From Alphaproteobacteria bacterium (GTDB lineage Bacteria > Pseudomonadota > Alphaproteobacteria > Rickettsiales > UBA998): 64,000 nt of DNA. Of this stretch, positions 35,228 through 44,371 are shown piece after piece. Within the stretch, counting starts at the first letter, position 1; every line of letters begins with the position of its first letter. The stretch covers positions 62,001 to 126,000 of the forward strand of contig RDZH01000012.1 in the NCBI GenBank assembly GCA_004293935.1, in the 5' to 3' direction. The notes beneath the pieces were generated by a model. That model was not told where the DNA came from. It saw only the letters and a list, made by a program, of their open reading frames with translations, and did no database searches. Both the position numbers and the translations under genes were made by a program.

Positions 35228-36361
35228 CTAATGCACGGTATGCGTGCTATGCAACATACTAGCGCGATAATGTTGTTGCGCGTCATGCATCATGCGCCCC
35301 ATCACTTCATGTTCTTGTTGGATCAATGCAATCAATAATTCCCGCAGCGCGTTATCGACGGCTTGCAAATGCGCGATCACCGCATGAGAATGACGCGAGA
35401 TACGCTCTAAATCCCCTTCCGGTTCGCTCATGGCAGGAGCAGACATATCCGCAAAGCCTGCGCCTGCATAACGAATCATTTTTTGATTGGTTCGATGTTC
35501 TTCCACCGTCACCGCACTGATCAGGCACGCGGCAAGAATACGCGGGCAGAGCGATGCTGCCTCCTGCATATCGGTGATTGCACCATCTTCAGGTGCGCCC
35601 CCACTCAGTTCGGCAATCATATGCCCAAGAATACGCAAGAACATTTCCCCTGCTTCCTGCAGATGTGGATTATGCATCATGATGCCACTCCATAAATCAG
35701 GCGATGACCCCGCAAGACGTAGAAATTGCATAAAGGCTGCATCGGGATGCACCTTATCCAGCATCGCATTCGCCACGGCATACGCGACCAACTGCGGTAA
35801 ATGCGAAACAAAAGCATAAACCCGATCATGTTCTTCTGCACTCATGCTATGCACTTCTGCCACTCCCATTGCTTCCCACAGATAATGGGCAAGCGCAAGG
35901 GCGCGTGCATCGGTTGCTTGCGTTGGCGTGAGAATCACGCGCTTATGGTGAAATAATCCAGCATCACTATGGCGCGCACCTGCAAGATGACTTCCTGCAA
36001 TCGGGTGTGCTGGCACATAGTTCGTGAATGACCCAAAGCAACTTTGCGCATAGCATTTGATCGATCCCACATCCATAATAAGCTGCACTGGATCAAGATT
36101 CATCGCGTGCATGTGCTGTGCAAGTTGCTGCCAATGGGCGGGCGGTGTGGCAATCATGAGAATATCAGGATGATGCATCAACAACGCATCAAGATCGCTG
36201 CATATTGCATCCGCGATTTCCTCATGCTGCAACCATTCCAACGTCTCAGGATCAGCATCATAGGCGATGATATACATTGCCTCATCACTTGCTTTCAAGG
36301 CACGCGCACAGGATGCGCCGATCAACCCCGCCCCAATAATCCCTATGCGTAACGCTGTCAT
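35228..36361 (-). CDS. tyrA: prephenate dehydrogenase
   Basis: Oxidative decarboxylation of prephenate in tyrosine synthesis (arogenate dehydrogenase is possible). From the ATG at 36361 the 377-residue protein has a Rossmann motif RIGIIGAGLIGASCARAL, the catalytic-domain segment VGSIKCYAQ, PAHPIAGSHLAGARHSDAGLF (the family HPxxG motif) and FVSHLPQLVAYAVA. An unusually long C-terminal helical part (about 90 residues) follows the normal dimer domain. It overlaps the hisC stop by 4 nt. Confidence 0.88.
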   Translation of the reverse strand: MTALRIGIIGAGLIGASCARALKASDEAMYIIAYDADPETLEWLQHEEIADAICSDLDALLMHHPDILMIATPPAHWQQLAQHMHAMNLDPVQLIMDVGSIKCYAQSCFGSFTNYVPAHPIAGSHLAGARHSDAGLFHHKRVILTPTQATDARALALAHYLWEAMGVAEVHSMSAEEHDRVYAFVSHLPQLVAYAVANAMLDKVHPDAAFMQFLRLAGSSPDLWSGIMMHNPHLQEAGEMFLRILGHMIAELSGGAPEDGAITDMQEAASLCPRILAACLISAVTVEEHRTNQKMIRYAGAGFADMSAPAMSEPEGDLERISRHSHAVIAHLQAVDNALRELLIALIQQEHEVMGRMMHDAQQHYRASMLHSTHTVH

Positions 36362-37446
36362 GCCTGCAACTCCTTCCATACTGCAAGAACGCGCTGATTT
36401 TCTTCTTCCGTTCCCATCGTGATACGTATGCAGGTTGGCAGATAATAGGCTTCCACATCCCGCACATAAATATGGTGTTGTTCTAACCCTGCCATCAGGC
36501 GCACCGCTTCTTCACGCGTTCCCACATCAGCCAAAACAAAATTGCCTTGTGAATCTTCCACATGCACCCCAAGCGCACGTAGCTCTTTTGTCATGAAAGC
36601 ACGTTGGTGCAGCATAAGCCCGCGTTGTTGGTGCAGATATTCTTGATCGCGCAACGCTGCCAAACCAACAATTTGCGCTACGCCATTCACATTGAACGGG
36701 CTACGCACACGATGAATCGCCTCAATAATAGACGCATCTGCACACATCCAGCCAAGGCGCAAAGCCGGCAATCCATATAATTTTGAAAAGGTTCGCAACA
36801 CCACCACATTCGGCATTGAAAGAGCTTGCGCCATACCATCTTCATAATCCGCAGCATCCACACATTCCGTATACGCGCCATCAAGTGCCAAGATAATATG
36901 CTGAGGCAGATGCGCCCGCAACCTTTTAACTTCTGTAGCGGGAAGATATGTTCCCGTTGGATTATTCGGATTAGCAAGAAACACAATCTTCGTGCGCTCA
37001 TTCACCGCAGCAAGCAAGGCATCAACATCGGCACGGCGATTCACTTCCTTTGCGGTCACGGGCGTTGCCCCTGCTGCAAGCGTATAGATGCGATACATCA
37101 AAAACGCATGTTCAGGGAACAATATCTCATCCCCTGCCCCCGCATAGGCATGAATCAGCAAACCTATCAATTCATCCGATCCTGCCCCGCACACATAATG
37201 ATCAGGCGTACCGCCATGCATCTGTACCAGTTCTTCACGCAACGCAACACAACTACTTTCGGCATAACGATGCAATGATCCCGCAGCCGTGCGAAACGCC
37301 TCTAATGCTTTAGGGCTAGGGCCATACGCATTCTCATTGGAGGAGAGCTTGATAGGCGCAACATCAGGGTGACGCGCCGTCTTGCCCGCTTTATACGGCT
37401 TAATCGCGGCAAGATAAGGTTTTGCTGTGGGGAGGGAATTCGTCAT
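36358..37446 (-). CDS. hisC: histidinol-phosphate aminotransferase (or aromatic aminotransferase)
   Basis: Fold-type I PLP aminotransferase of 362 residues. The substrate segment KLSSNENAYGPSPKALEA, the PNNPTGTYLP motif, the Schiff-base lysine in TFSKLYGLPALRLGW and the C-terminal FVLADVGTREEAV are all HisC-like. It stands between a chorismate mutase gene and tyrA, so it may transaminate aromatic keto acids or prephenate rather than, or besides, histidinol phosphate. Confidence 0.9.
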   Translation of the reverse strand: MTNSLPTAKPYLAAIKPYKAGKTARHPDVAPIKLSSNENAYGPSPKALEAFRTAAGSLHRYAESSCVALREELVQMHGGTPDHYVCGAGSDELIGLLIHAYAGAGDEILFPEHAFLMYRIYTLAAGATPVTAKEVNRRADVDALLAAVNERTKIVFLANPNNPTGTYLPATEVKRLRAHLPQHIILALDGAYTECVDAADYEDGMAQALSMPNVVVLRTFSKLYGLPALRLGWMCADASIIEAIHRVRSPFNVNGVAQIVGLAALRDQEYLHQQRGLMLHQRAFMTKELRALGVHVEDSQGNFVLADVGTREEAVRLMAGLEQHHIYVRDVEAYYLPTCIRITMGTEEENQRVLAVWKELQA

Positions 37447-37464
37447 ACTATCATCACCAAAAAG

Positions 37465-38166
37465 TTAAAGGGCGCACGGTAGGGCATATGCGCCAATAAA
37501 AAGCGCGTGCTTCTGGGGGGGGATTAAAGGTTGTTCCACACAATGAAACCCCCTTTGTTCAAACACAGTGCGCGTTTCATAATCATAGAATAAGGACATA
37601 TCCTCTCCTGTTGGCTCTGCCTCAATATGCCCAAGTGCCAAATGCGATGGGCGCGCACCTACAAAAGGCAAGCACGCAAACACGCGCATAGGGTCAGGCA
37701 TTAATTGCCACCATGAGGCATCCAGCACATACGGCACAATCGCAATACAATGCGGGTTTTTCTCAAGTTGCTGAAAAAATTCTTGTTCACTGGGCGCGGA
37801 TTGATGCGGCACTTCAGGGCCAAAATATTGCGCTGCCACATGATTACCTTCGGCATCATCGGCAAAAGTGAGGGTAGAAAGCGGCGATTCAATCGCAGTG
37901 GAGCTGCCAATAATAATCCGCCATATCGCAGCAATAGACGCACGCGGAAACGCCCCTTGGCTTTTATCCAGCAAGGCGCGCACCATCATTGCTTCTCGGG
38001 CAGGGCGAATATAGCTCCCCTGCAGTTGATACTTGGATTTCAACCGCCCCACTTGCGCCACATACTCGCAACGCTCATTCAGCAAGGCAATCAGCTTGTC
38101 ATCAATCGCATCAATCGCACGGCGATGTTGGGTAAGTTCAGTGTAAAAATCATGCTCTATCGTCAT
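37465..38166 (-). CDS. chorismate mutase-domain protein
   Basis: From the ATG at 38166 the product is 233 residues. The N-terminal ~90 residues are an AroQ-type chorismate mutase (RRAIDAIDDKLIALLNERCE, then VGRLKSKYQLQGSYIRPARE). The C-terminal ~140 residues look like a reduced prephenate dehydratase-type half (IAIVPYVLDASWW, MRVFACLPFVG), without clear catalytic motifs. It opens the chorismate mutase - hisC - tyrA operon. Confidence 0.82.
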   Translation of the reverse strand: MTIEHDFYTELTQHRRAIDAIDDKLIALLNERCEYVAQVGRLKSKYQLQGSYIRPAREAMMVRALLDKSQGAFPRASIAAIWRIIIGSSTAIESPLSTLTFADDAEGNHVAAQYFGPEVPHQSAPSEQEFFQQLEKNPHCIAIVPYVLDASWWQLMPDPMRVFACLPFVGARPSHLALGHIEAEPTGEDMSLFYDYETRTVFEQRGFHCVEQPLIPPQKHALFIGAYALPCAL

Positions 38167-38219
38167 GCAATGAACATATACCAGCAACGCTCGATATGCC
38201 ACAACAAAAAAGCACTCTA

Positions 38220-38345
38220 TTACCCTTGACGCGCCTTAAAACGCGGATTCACTTTATTGATCACATAAATGCGACCTTTACGACGAACCACACGGCAATT
38301 TTTATCGCGTGCCTTCGCACATTTCAATGAGCTTAATACTTTCAT
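38220..38345 (-). CDS. rpmJ: 50S ribosomal protein L36 (zinc-free form)
   Basis: A 41-residue protein, [20 protein letters not shown] then [20 protein letters not shown] and a final Gly. It matches the alphaproteobacterial/YkgO-type L36 that lacks the CxxC...CxxxxH zinc ligands. It lies 53 nt upstream of the chorismate mutase gene on the same strand. Confidence 0.95.
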   Translation of the reverse strand: MKVLSSLKCAKARDKNCRVVRRKGRIYVINKVNPRFKARQG

Positions 38346-38460
38346 GTCACTTCTCGTACACTATTAATGAATAATAAACAAACACCATAGATTCACACCA
38401 ACCACTTTGTCAAGAAAAAACTGCAAATCCTTTGCGCTTCGCTATCACGCACTATAAATT

Positions 38461-38518
38461 TCGTCACTCTTGGCGCAAGGCAGGAGTCCAGAATAACCCT
38501 TGATCGCTGGATACCCAC
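38461..38518. repeat. dispersed palindromic repeat, copy 4 (right half decayed)
   Basis: Begins TCGTCACTCTTGGCGCAAGG and CAGGAGTCCAG, but the second half (CTGGATACCCACTGTAAC) no longer forms a hairpin. The remaining gap up to 38574 shows nothing else. Confidence 0.6.
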
Positions 38519-38574
38519 TGTAACATAAGCAGCAATCCCAACGTGTTCACGCAATCTAATCGTGAATCTTTTGA

Positions 38575-38603
38575 TTGCACTCATAGAGTGATGCGCCTAT
38601 AAA
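38575..38603 (+). promoter_or_regulatory. promoter placing the transcript start at the ATG of 38611
   Basis: TTGCAC (38575-38580), a 17-nt spacer and TATAAA (38598-38603). Seven nt separate the -10 box from the ATG. AGGG is only 1 nt from the ATG and too close to act as a ribosome site. Confidence 0.55.
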
Positions 38604-38610
38604 CTAGGGC

Positions 38611-39300
38611 ATGTCTGACCCTATCCCCACTGACGATCTTATTGCCCTATGTCGCGCCCATGATTATGAGCGTTATGTATGCAGCCTTTTTGCACCAAAG
38701 GCGCATCGCATTGCCTTATGGTCTATCCTTGCGCTTGGCTATGAATGGTCGCGCATTCCTGCCACGGTGCAGGAAGAAATGATCGCACTGGTGAAACTCA
38801 AATGGTGGCAAGAACAATGCCATAATGTTGCGGATGGATCAGCAAGCCATGCATCACTCCCGCCTTTGCTCGTTCGCCTTGTGCCATCTCTGCAACGATC
38901 GCCCCAACTCATCCATGCGATGGATGCGATGCTTGATGCCCTTGCCACCCACAGCAGCGACGGCGCAACCCTAGAGACGGTATGCGATACCATGCGCGCT
39001 TTATACTGCATGTGCGCCCATACGCTGGAGCAATCGCCATCGGAAGAAGCCTACAGCACCCTTGGTTATGCCTATGGTATCATTGCCTATATACGTAGCA
39101 CACGCAATCACGAAAGCATAGCGACGATGCTCCCCATCTTAGATACCGCCTGCACTGCCATGATACGCCCCTATGATCCCTTCGGCAAACGCCTCTACCG
39201 TTTGAACCATTTGTGGCAAAGGCGCATTCATCGCGCTGCAAGGCGTTCATCTTATGAGTCAATGCATCTGATTCCCTTGCTTGCCTTGAGATTATTATAG
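38611..39300 (+). CDS. squalene/phytoene synthase-family protein (NDUFAF6-like)
   Basis: 229 residues. The N-terminal half has the family pattern DYERYVCSLFAPKAHRIALW, then YEWSRIPATVQEEMI and LKWWQEQ, as in the bacterial relatives of complex I assembly factor NDUFAF6. The aspartate-rich metal sites of true squalene or phytoene synthases are not evident, so terpene synthesis is unlikely. A probable role in respiratory complex I assembly comes only from homology to NDUFAF6. The transcript appears leaderless. Confidence 0.75.
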   Translation: MSDPIPTDDLIALCRAHDYERYVCSLFAPKAHRIALWSILALGYEWSRIPATVQEEMIALVKLKWWQEQCHNVADGSASHASLPPLLVRLVPSLQRSPQLIHAMDAMLDALATHSSDGATLETVCDTMRALYCMCAHTLEQSPSEEAYSTLGYAYGIIAYIRSTRNHESIATMLPILDTACTAMIRPYDPFGKRLYRLNHLWQRRIHRAARRSSYESMHLIPLLALRLL

Positions 39301-39350
39301 TAGAGTAGCGTGTGTTATTTTTATCATTTTTTTTACAAGGCTAGACGATC

Positions 39351-40676
39351 ATGCCCTATTTTGAAGTACAGTGCGATGGCTTAATTGGTCCTACCCACAA
39401 TTATGCAGGGCTGAGTTTTGGCAATGTTGCCTCCGCGAAAAACGCCCAAGGCATTGCCTATCCACGCCAAGCGGCATTGCAGGGTATTGCCAAAATGCGT
39501 TTTGTCGCAGGTTTAGGAATCAAACAACTCATTGCGCCCCCGCCACTGCGCCCCAATCTTGCGATGCTTGCTGATTTTGGCTTATCCTATGATACTGATA
39601 TTGCTGCAACATTGGATCATCCTTTGCATCGTGGTGTGGTGCGCGCTGCGGCTTCTGCCTCAACCATGTGGACAGCGAATGCCGCCATGGTAAGCCCCGC
39701 CCCTGATTGCACAGATGGCGCACTACATATCACTATTGCTAACCTCGCCAGTGCCTTGCACCGTTCGCAAGAGGCGCAGGAGCGATTAGCGTTGTTCCGC
39801 ATCATGTTTGGTGATGTGGCAAACATACACGTCCCCCTTCCCTCCTGCACACCCTTTACGGATGAAGGAGCGGCTAATCATATGCGCTTATGCTCTGCCC
39901 ACCATCATGCAGGCGTTGAAATCTTCGTCTATGGCAGGGATGATGGCGGTGTTGCGCCCGCACGTTACCCCGCACGTCAAACCCGCAAAGCGTGTGAGGC
40001 GATTATCGCACTGCATCATCTCCCTGAAGAACGCACCCTACTTGTGCAGCAACACCCTGATGCCATTGATGCAGGCGTTTTCCATAATGATGTCATTGCC
40101 ATGAGCAATGAAACTGTGCTGATCTATCATGAGCAAAGTTTTTTGCACGAAGATGCCTTTTTAAGTGAATTGCACCAAAAAGCAGAATTCCCCCTTTGCC
40201 TCATTCGCATCAGCGAGGATGAGATGCCCATCCGTGATGCCGTCGAAAGCTATTTTTATAATTCCCAATTACTCAGTGTTGGGGCGGGGCGCATGGTGAT
40301 TGTTGCGCCAACAGAAACGCGGGATAACCACGCAGCAAACGCAGCTATGCAGCGTATCATTGCAGATAAGAGCAACCCCATCGATGCCGTCCATTATCTG
40401 GATGTTCGGGAAAGTATGCGCAATGGTGGCGGGCCTGCCTGTTTACGCCTACGCCTTGTCATGGAAGAATCAGCATGGCGGAATGTTCCCGCATGTTTTC
40501 ATGCTATGCCTGAGCAACTAGCGCGCTTAGAGGATATGATCGCACGCCATTACCCCGAAGAATTACCTCCCGAAGCAGTGCATCGTGCGCATTTTGCCAC
40601 AGATATGCACGCTATCTATCAAAAGATAGTCGAGCTATTCCCGCCATTGGCAAAAATATCACATAGTTATTTATAA
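39351..40676 (+). CDS. astB: N-succinylarginine dihydrolase AstB
   Basis: Second enzyme of the arginine succinyltransferase pathway, releasing ammonia and CO2 from succinylarginine. The 441-residue protein has the AstB N-terminus (EVQCDGLIGPTHNYAGLSFG), TMWTANAAMVSPAPD, the FTDEGAANHMRLC segment, HNDVIAMSNE with an active-site His, and the C-terminal catalytic Cys in NGGGPACLRLRLVM. Length is normal. The other ast genes (astA, C, D, E) are not in the window, so the gene is an orphan here. Confidence 0.93.
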   Translation: MPYFEVQCDGLIGPTHNYAGLSFGNVASAKNAQGIAYPRQAALQGIAKMRFVAGLGIKQLIAPPPLRPNLAMLADFGLSYDTDIAATLDHPLHRGVVRAAASASTMWTANAAMVSPAPDCTDGALHITIANLASALHRSQEAQERLALFRIMFGDVANIHVPLPSCTPFTDEGAANHMRLCSAHHHAGVEIFVYGRDDGGVAPARYPARQTRKACEAIIALHHLPEERTLLVQQHPDAIDAGVFHNDVIAMSNETVLIYHEQSFLHEDAFLSELHQKAEFPLCLIRISEDEMPIRDAVESYFYNSQLLSVGAGRMVIVAPTETRDNHAANAAMQRIIADKSNPIDAVHYLDVRESMRNGGGPACLRLRLVMEESAWRNVPACFHAMPEQLARLEDMIARHYPEELPPEAVHRAHFATDMHAIYQKIVELFPPLAKISHSYL

Positions 40677-40703
40677 AATATAGGGAACATTTTGCGTTTT
40701 TTC

Positions 40704-40733
40704 TTTACCTTCTTCTGTAAATTATGATATACT
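40704..40733 (+). promoter_or_regulatory. promoter with palindrome over -10, Tad-like cluster
   Basis: TTTACC (40704-40709), an 18-nt spacer and TATACT (40728-40733). The perfect 12-nt palindrome ATACTATAGTAT (40729-40740) covers the -10 box and probable start point, so repressor binding is possible. Confidence 0.4.
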
Positions 40734-40744
40734 ATAGTATCAAT

Positions 40745-40770
40745 ACTTGTGTTTGCAACTTGTGTTTGCA
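40745..40770 (+). repeat. 13-nt tandem repeat in the 5' leader of the Tad-like cluster
   Basis: ACTTGTGTTTGCA occurs twice head to tail, between the predicted promoter and the ribosome site (GGGGTG at 40774-40779) of the first TadE-like gene. Confidence 0.7.
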
Positions 40771-40785
40771 CTGTGGGGTGCGCGT

Positions 40786-41385
40786 ATGATATTCTCCTTA
40801 AGATATTTGTCCAAGATCAGAAAAAATGAACATGGTGTCACTGCCATAGAATTTGCATTGATTGCACCTGTTCTCTTTCTTATTACTATGGGCGTGATAG
40901 AATTCGGGATCATCCTTTTTGTTTCAACAACCCTTGAAGCTGCGGTGAACGATGCCGCACGTCAGGGAACGACGGGGAATGCCTATGAGGATCGTCAAAG
41001 CGCACGTAACGGTGCTACAGCCCCCAAAATGTCTCGGGAGGACTATATTCGAGCAGAGATCCTACGCATAGGAGGCACCGCCGTTAATCCAAGCAAGATC
41101 AATATTAGCTGCACTAATTTAGGCGACAGCTTTGGTAATGTGACGCAACGAACCTCGGGAAATTTCCAATGTGGCGATGCCCCAACCGACAATCGAGTAT
41201 CATGCGCCGACAGCCAACTAGGGCAAGCAGGAACGCAAACGGCTATTCTCTATACGGCAACCGTATGTTGGGAACTATTCACGCCTCTTATTGGTAATTT
41301 CTTTCCTAATAACACCTACCCCATTCGCGCAACGATGCTTGTACAAAATGAAGGCACACGTAACATACCGGGTAACGGTCGATAG
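40786..41385 (+). CDS. TadE-like pseudopilin/pilus assembly protein
   Basis: From the ATG at 40786 a 199-residue TadE-family protein. The N-terminal TadE motif is clear (NEHGVTAIEFALIAPVLFLI, followed by MGVIEFGIILFVSTTLEAAV), with a single transmembrane helix; the rest is exported and has several cysteines. TadE proteins are minor, pilin-like parts of Flp/Tad pili. GGGGTG lies before the start. Two more Tad-type genes follow on the same strand. Confidence 0.85.
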   Translation: MIFSLRYLSKIRKNEHGVTAIEFALIAPVLFLITMGVIEFGIILFVSTTLEAAVNDAARQGTTGNAYEDRQSARNGATAPKMSREDYIRAEILRIGGTAVNPSKINISCTNLGDSFGNVTQRTSGNFQCGDAPTDNRVSCADSQLGQAGTQTAILYTATVCWELFTPLIGNFFPNNTYPIRATMLVQNEGTRNIPGNGR

Positions 41386-41442
41386 CTTTAGAAACCGCCC
41401 TACTACTCAATACATGCATAATTTTTTTCAGGACGAAAATTT

Positions 41443-42891
41443 ATGACCTACACAACTAAAAAAACTTCATCACGGCGTTTCTTACGCGATAATTCAGCAG
41501 TCGCGGCCGTTGAGTTTGCAATCATTGCCCCGTTTTTATTGCTTCTTTTAGTAGGGCTAATAGAATTGGGAAATTTTATCATGTTCAATCAAAAACTTGA
41601 TAAAGCAACGTCGCAAATAGGTAACTTCGTTTCTATGGCGAAGACTCCGAAGGAGTTTGATCAACAGCAAGTACAGCAGTTGATGAACACGTTCGCTACT
41701 CTGATGTCACCTTATAATGTGGATACCACGGGGAGCGGGGGCAATGGCGGGATGATTGTCAGTATTGTTGGGCAGAATCCTAACCGTGATGCGATGATCA
41801 TCCAACGACAATATCGCGCAGGTGGCGCAGCCAATTCCGAGATAGGAACAGAAGGCAGCACCGTCAGCGCAGCGCAATTAGGGAGCATTGTCATGCGTCC
41901 TAATGATGTGATCATCGTCACGGAAACAATGATGTCGCACAGCAATCTCACAGGACCATTACTGCCAAATCTCTCAGGACTTTTTGGTGGGACTTCTGGT
42001 GCTACCGCTACCATGGATAATAGCTTCAACCGCAGAACGGCATTCCACCGCTTCCGTTTTGATGGCGAATTTGAAAAAATCGAAGTGATACCATCGCAAC
42101 CCGGAACTGAGCCTCCCGTGTGTGGCTATTATCGTGACATAGAGGATAGCAAAGGTCCTACTGCACAAGGCACGAGTATGGATGCCCGCGATTATGACAA
42201 AGGCAGTCAATTTGCTGATCCTGCTACAGAGGGATTCAACCCTAATGAGGATTGGGAACCTTCACGTGTACTCACACGGGATATTCCCTCAGTCAATAAT
42301 GATCGCGATGAGCCTAGCCCATGCGTATGCTATACCGCCGAATTAGGTCGTCATCCTGCTTTGGAGCAAAAACTATGGACGTGCAACACGCGATTAATTG
42401 CTGAAGGATGCCCGAAACATCCAACCATTTGTTGCCCGCAAGCAAACGGCACATATATTCGTCAAAATTGTAACGCCTGTGTTGATGAAACGGACACATG
42501 GAGACGTCCACATCGTTTCCCTGCACGACCGTCCGACACGTTCCACCGCGATAATATGGAATGGCTGCTGAACTGCACGAACCGTCCGATTCCACCGCCG
42601 CCACGGCCAACACCTCCAGCACCACCGCCGCAGCCGGCACCTCCGCCGATGCCAGTACCGCAGCCGGAACCCGTTCCATGGCCATGGCCAGCACCACAGC
42701 CGGAACCCGTTCCATGGCCATGGTCACCACCATTTGAAGGGCCAAGGCCAGCACCGTCGCCGGTATTTGAACAACCGCCGCAGCCACAGCCAATGCCGAT
42801 ACCGGACTTTACGCCACCACCGATACCGCAGCCGGCACCAATTCCGCAGCCAGCACCAATACCGGTGCCGCGGAATCCAACAGGAGGCTGA
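41443..42891 (+). CDS. TadE-like protein with cysteine-rich middle and Pro-rich repeat tail
   Basis: 482 residues. A second TadE motif (NSAVAAVEFAIIAPFLLLLL, VGLIELGNFIMFNQ) is followed by an exported domain of ~200 residues, a cysteine-rich region near 285-350 (CVCYTAELGRHP, CPKHPTICCP, NCNACVDE) and a ~110-residue tail made of Pro, Gln, Ala, Trp and Val (PVPQPEPVPWPWPAPQ). The tail suggests an extended, surface-exposed arm. AGGA lies upstream of the ATG. Confidence 0.8.
   Translation: MTYTTKKTSSRRFLRDNSAVAAVEFAIIAPFLLLLLVGLIELGNFIMFNQKLDKATSQIGNFVSMAKTPKEFDQQQVQQLMNTFATLMSPYNVDTTGSGGNGGMIVSIVGQNPNRDAMIIQRQYRAGGAANSEIGTEGSTVSAAQLGSIVMRPNDVIIVTETMMSHSNLTGPLLPNLSGLFGGTSGATATMDNSFNRRTAFHRFRFDGEFEKIEVIPSQPGTEPPVCGYYRDIEDSKGPTAQGTSMDARDYDKGSQFADPATEGFNPNEDWEPSRVLTRDIPSVNNDRDEPSPCVCYTAELGRHPALEQKLWTCNTRLIAEGCPKHPTICCPQANGTYIRQNCNACVDETDTWRRPHRFPARPSDTFHRDNMEWLLNCTNRPIPPPPRPTPPAPPPQPAPPPMPVPQPEPVPWPWPAPQPEPVPWPWSPPFEGPRPAPSPVFEQPPQPQPMPIPDFTPPPIPQPAPIPQPAPIPVPRNPTGG
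42661..42732 (+). repeat. 36-nt tandem repeat coding the Pro/Trp tail
   Basis: Two nearly identical 36-nt units (42661-42696 and 42697-42732) code the 12-residue unit QPEPVPWPWPAP. Shorter CCGCAGCCGGCACC-like units flank it. Slippage could change the tail length. Confidence 0.7.
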
Positions 42892-42988
42892 TGGTGTACT
42901 CAACTCTAGGCGTGACGATCATTCGCTCACGCCTAGACCTTCCTACCCTACTAACTATGCACTCACTCTTTAGTATGAGCACCTCATT

Positions 42989-44353
42989 ATGAAGTTCATC
43001 CCCACTACCTTACGCACACACACACTCGGCAAACATACCCTATCTTCTTTTCTACGGGCAGATGAGGGAGCGATATTGCCTTTCATTGGCATTACGCTTG
43101 TCACCATGCTTATTATTGCAGGCCTCGCTATTGATATGGGGCGCGTCTATTTGGTACGCTATAAAACCCTTGCGGCACTGGATGCAGCATTGCTCGGAGC
43201 AGCGGATGTCGCAACACCCAAAAAATGGCGGGACAATCCTGAAGAAATAAGAACAAGAGCGCGCCAATTTTTTCGGGCAAATTTTCCTGATAATTATCTC
43301 AACACCACCGTCAGAGATGAAGACATCAACATTAATTATGACCAAGTAACAGGGCAAACTACAGGCACTATCACCCTCAATATTCCGCTTATCTTTTCAG
43401 GAATCTATCGGTTGGGTGGCATGAACACAGGCACAACGATTGAAGCTCCCTTAGAATCGCAAGTGCAACGTAGCGCAGGTGCGGCTTTAGAGATGGCGAT
43501 TGCCTTGGATTATTCCTTCTCTATGTGTTTTAAGGAAAATACAGGGCGCGCATGGGGCAATAAATTTGTTGTTGACGAATCATGCCCAAAATTTCGTAAT
43601 GTCGATAGATCGGTACGCAAATTAGTTGAAACGATCCAAAATTCTGTGGGTTCTGCTACTGTAAATAATGCACTCCAAGCCCGTTTTTCTATCATCCCCT
43701 TTACGCATACGGTGAATATTAATGGCAACAATGCAAACCAACTTTATTGTTATCCTGACAATATCGGCAAATTACCCATTGCACGCGGTCTTACCGCCAA
43801 TGAAGATCTCATAGCACAATATCTCAATGCCGCATTCCCTACTGGATCTCGCGTACTTCCTGATGAGGGTGGCACCAATTCCGCCATGGGCTTTTGGTGG
43901 GCATGGTCGGCGTTGCGCCCTGATAGCGTCAACAGATTTGTGGGGGCATCCGCACATGAGGGGGGCTATGTTCCCGGAGATGAGGAGGATGTTGAAGAAG
44001 TTAGGGTTCAAAAAGCCATCCTCTTACTTACCGATGGCTTAAACGAATATCCCAATTTCCGCTGCCCTGAAAATGGTAACACTGATGATATAGCATTGAC
44101 AACATCCAATGATGCGTTTCACCCTGATATACGCGCCAATGCACGGCTTGCGCAAATGGCGCAGCAAGCAAAGGGCGAGGGCATACGCGTCATTCTTGTG
44201 GCATTCAATGTTCCACCTCAATCAGAAATTAGTCAGATATTACGATCAGCCGCTAGCCCTAATTCATACTTTCTCGCGGAAGATGCCGATCAGTTAGAAG
44301 CAGCCTTTGAGGAAATTGCACGCCAATTAGTTGATTTGAGTATCACAAAATAA
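42989..44353 (+). CDS. TadG-like protein with von Willebrand factor A-type domain
   Basis: 454 residues. An N-terminal TadE/G-type hydrophobic helix (DEGAILPFIGITLVTMLII, AGLAIDMGRVYLVRYKTLAA) is followed by a VWA-type domain starting LEMAIALDYSFSMCF, where D-x-S-x-S is a metal-ion-dependent adhesion site, and ending with ILLLTDGLNEYP and VILVAFN. TadG proteins are parts of, or adaptors for, Tad pili and adhesion. It follows the TadE-like genes. No cpaB/cpaF/tadB motor genes lie in the window. Confidence 0.82.
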   Translation: MKFIPTTLRTHTLGKHTLSSFLRADEGAILPFIGITLVTMLIIAGLAIDMGRVYLVRYKTLAALDAALLGAADVATPKKWRDNPEEIRTRARQFFRANFPDNYLNTTVRDEDININYDQVTGQTTGTITLNIPLIFSGIYRLGGMNTGTTIEAPLESQVQRSAGAALEMAIALDYSFSMCFKENTGRAWGNKFVVDESCPKFRNVDRSVRKLVETIQNSVGSATVNNALQARFSIIPFTHTVNINGNNANQLYCYPDNIGKLPIARGLTANEDLIAQYLNAAFPTGSRVLPDEGGTNSAMGFWWAWSALRPDSVNRFVGASAHEGGYVPGDEEDVEEVRVQKAILLLTDGLNEYPNFRCPENGNTDDIALTTSNDAFHPDIRANARLAQMAQQAKGEGIRVILVAFNVPPQSEISQILRSAASPNSYFLAEDADQLEAAFEEIARQLVDLSITK

Positions 44354-44371
44354 CAGTGATCTGGCATTAAT

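Noticed and set aside
34963-35286. Minus-strand ORF of 107 residues across the FecR gene end
   Set aside because: It overlaps the FecR gene and the palindromic repeat, and has no ribosome site or plausible protein features.
42314-42793. Minus-strand ORF of 159 residues, Val/Ala-rich
   Set aside because: Antisense to the Pro/Trp tail of the TadE-like protein; the repeats explain its regular composition.
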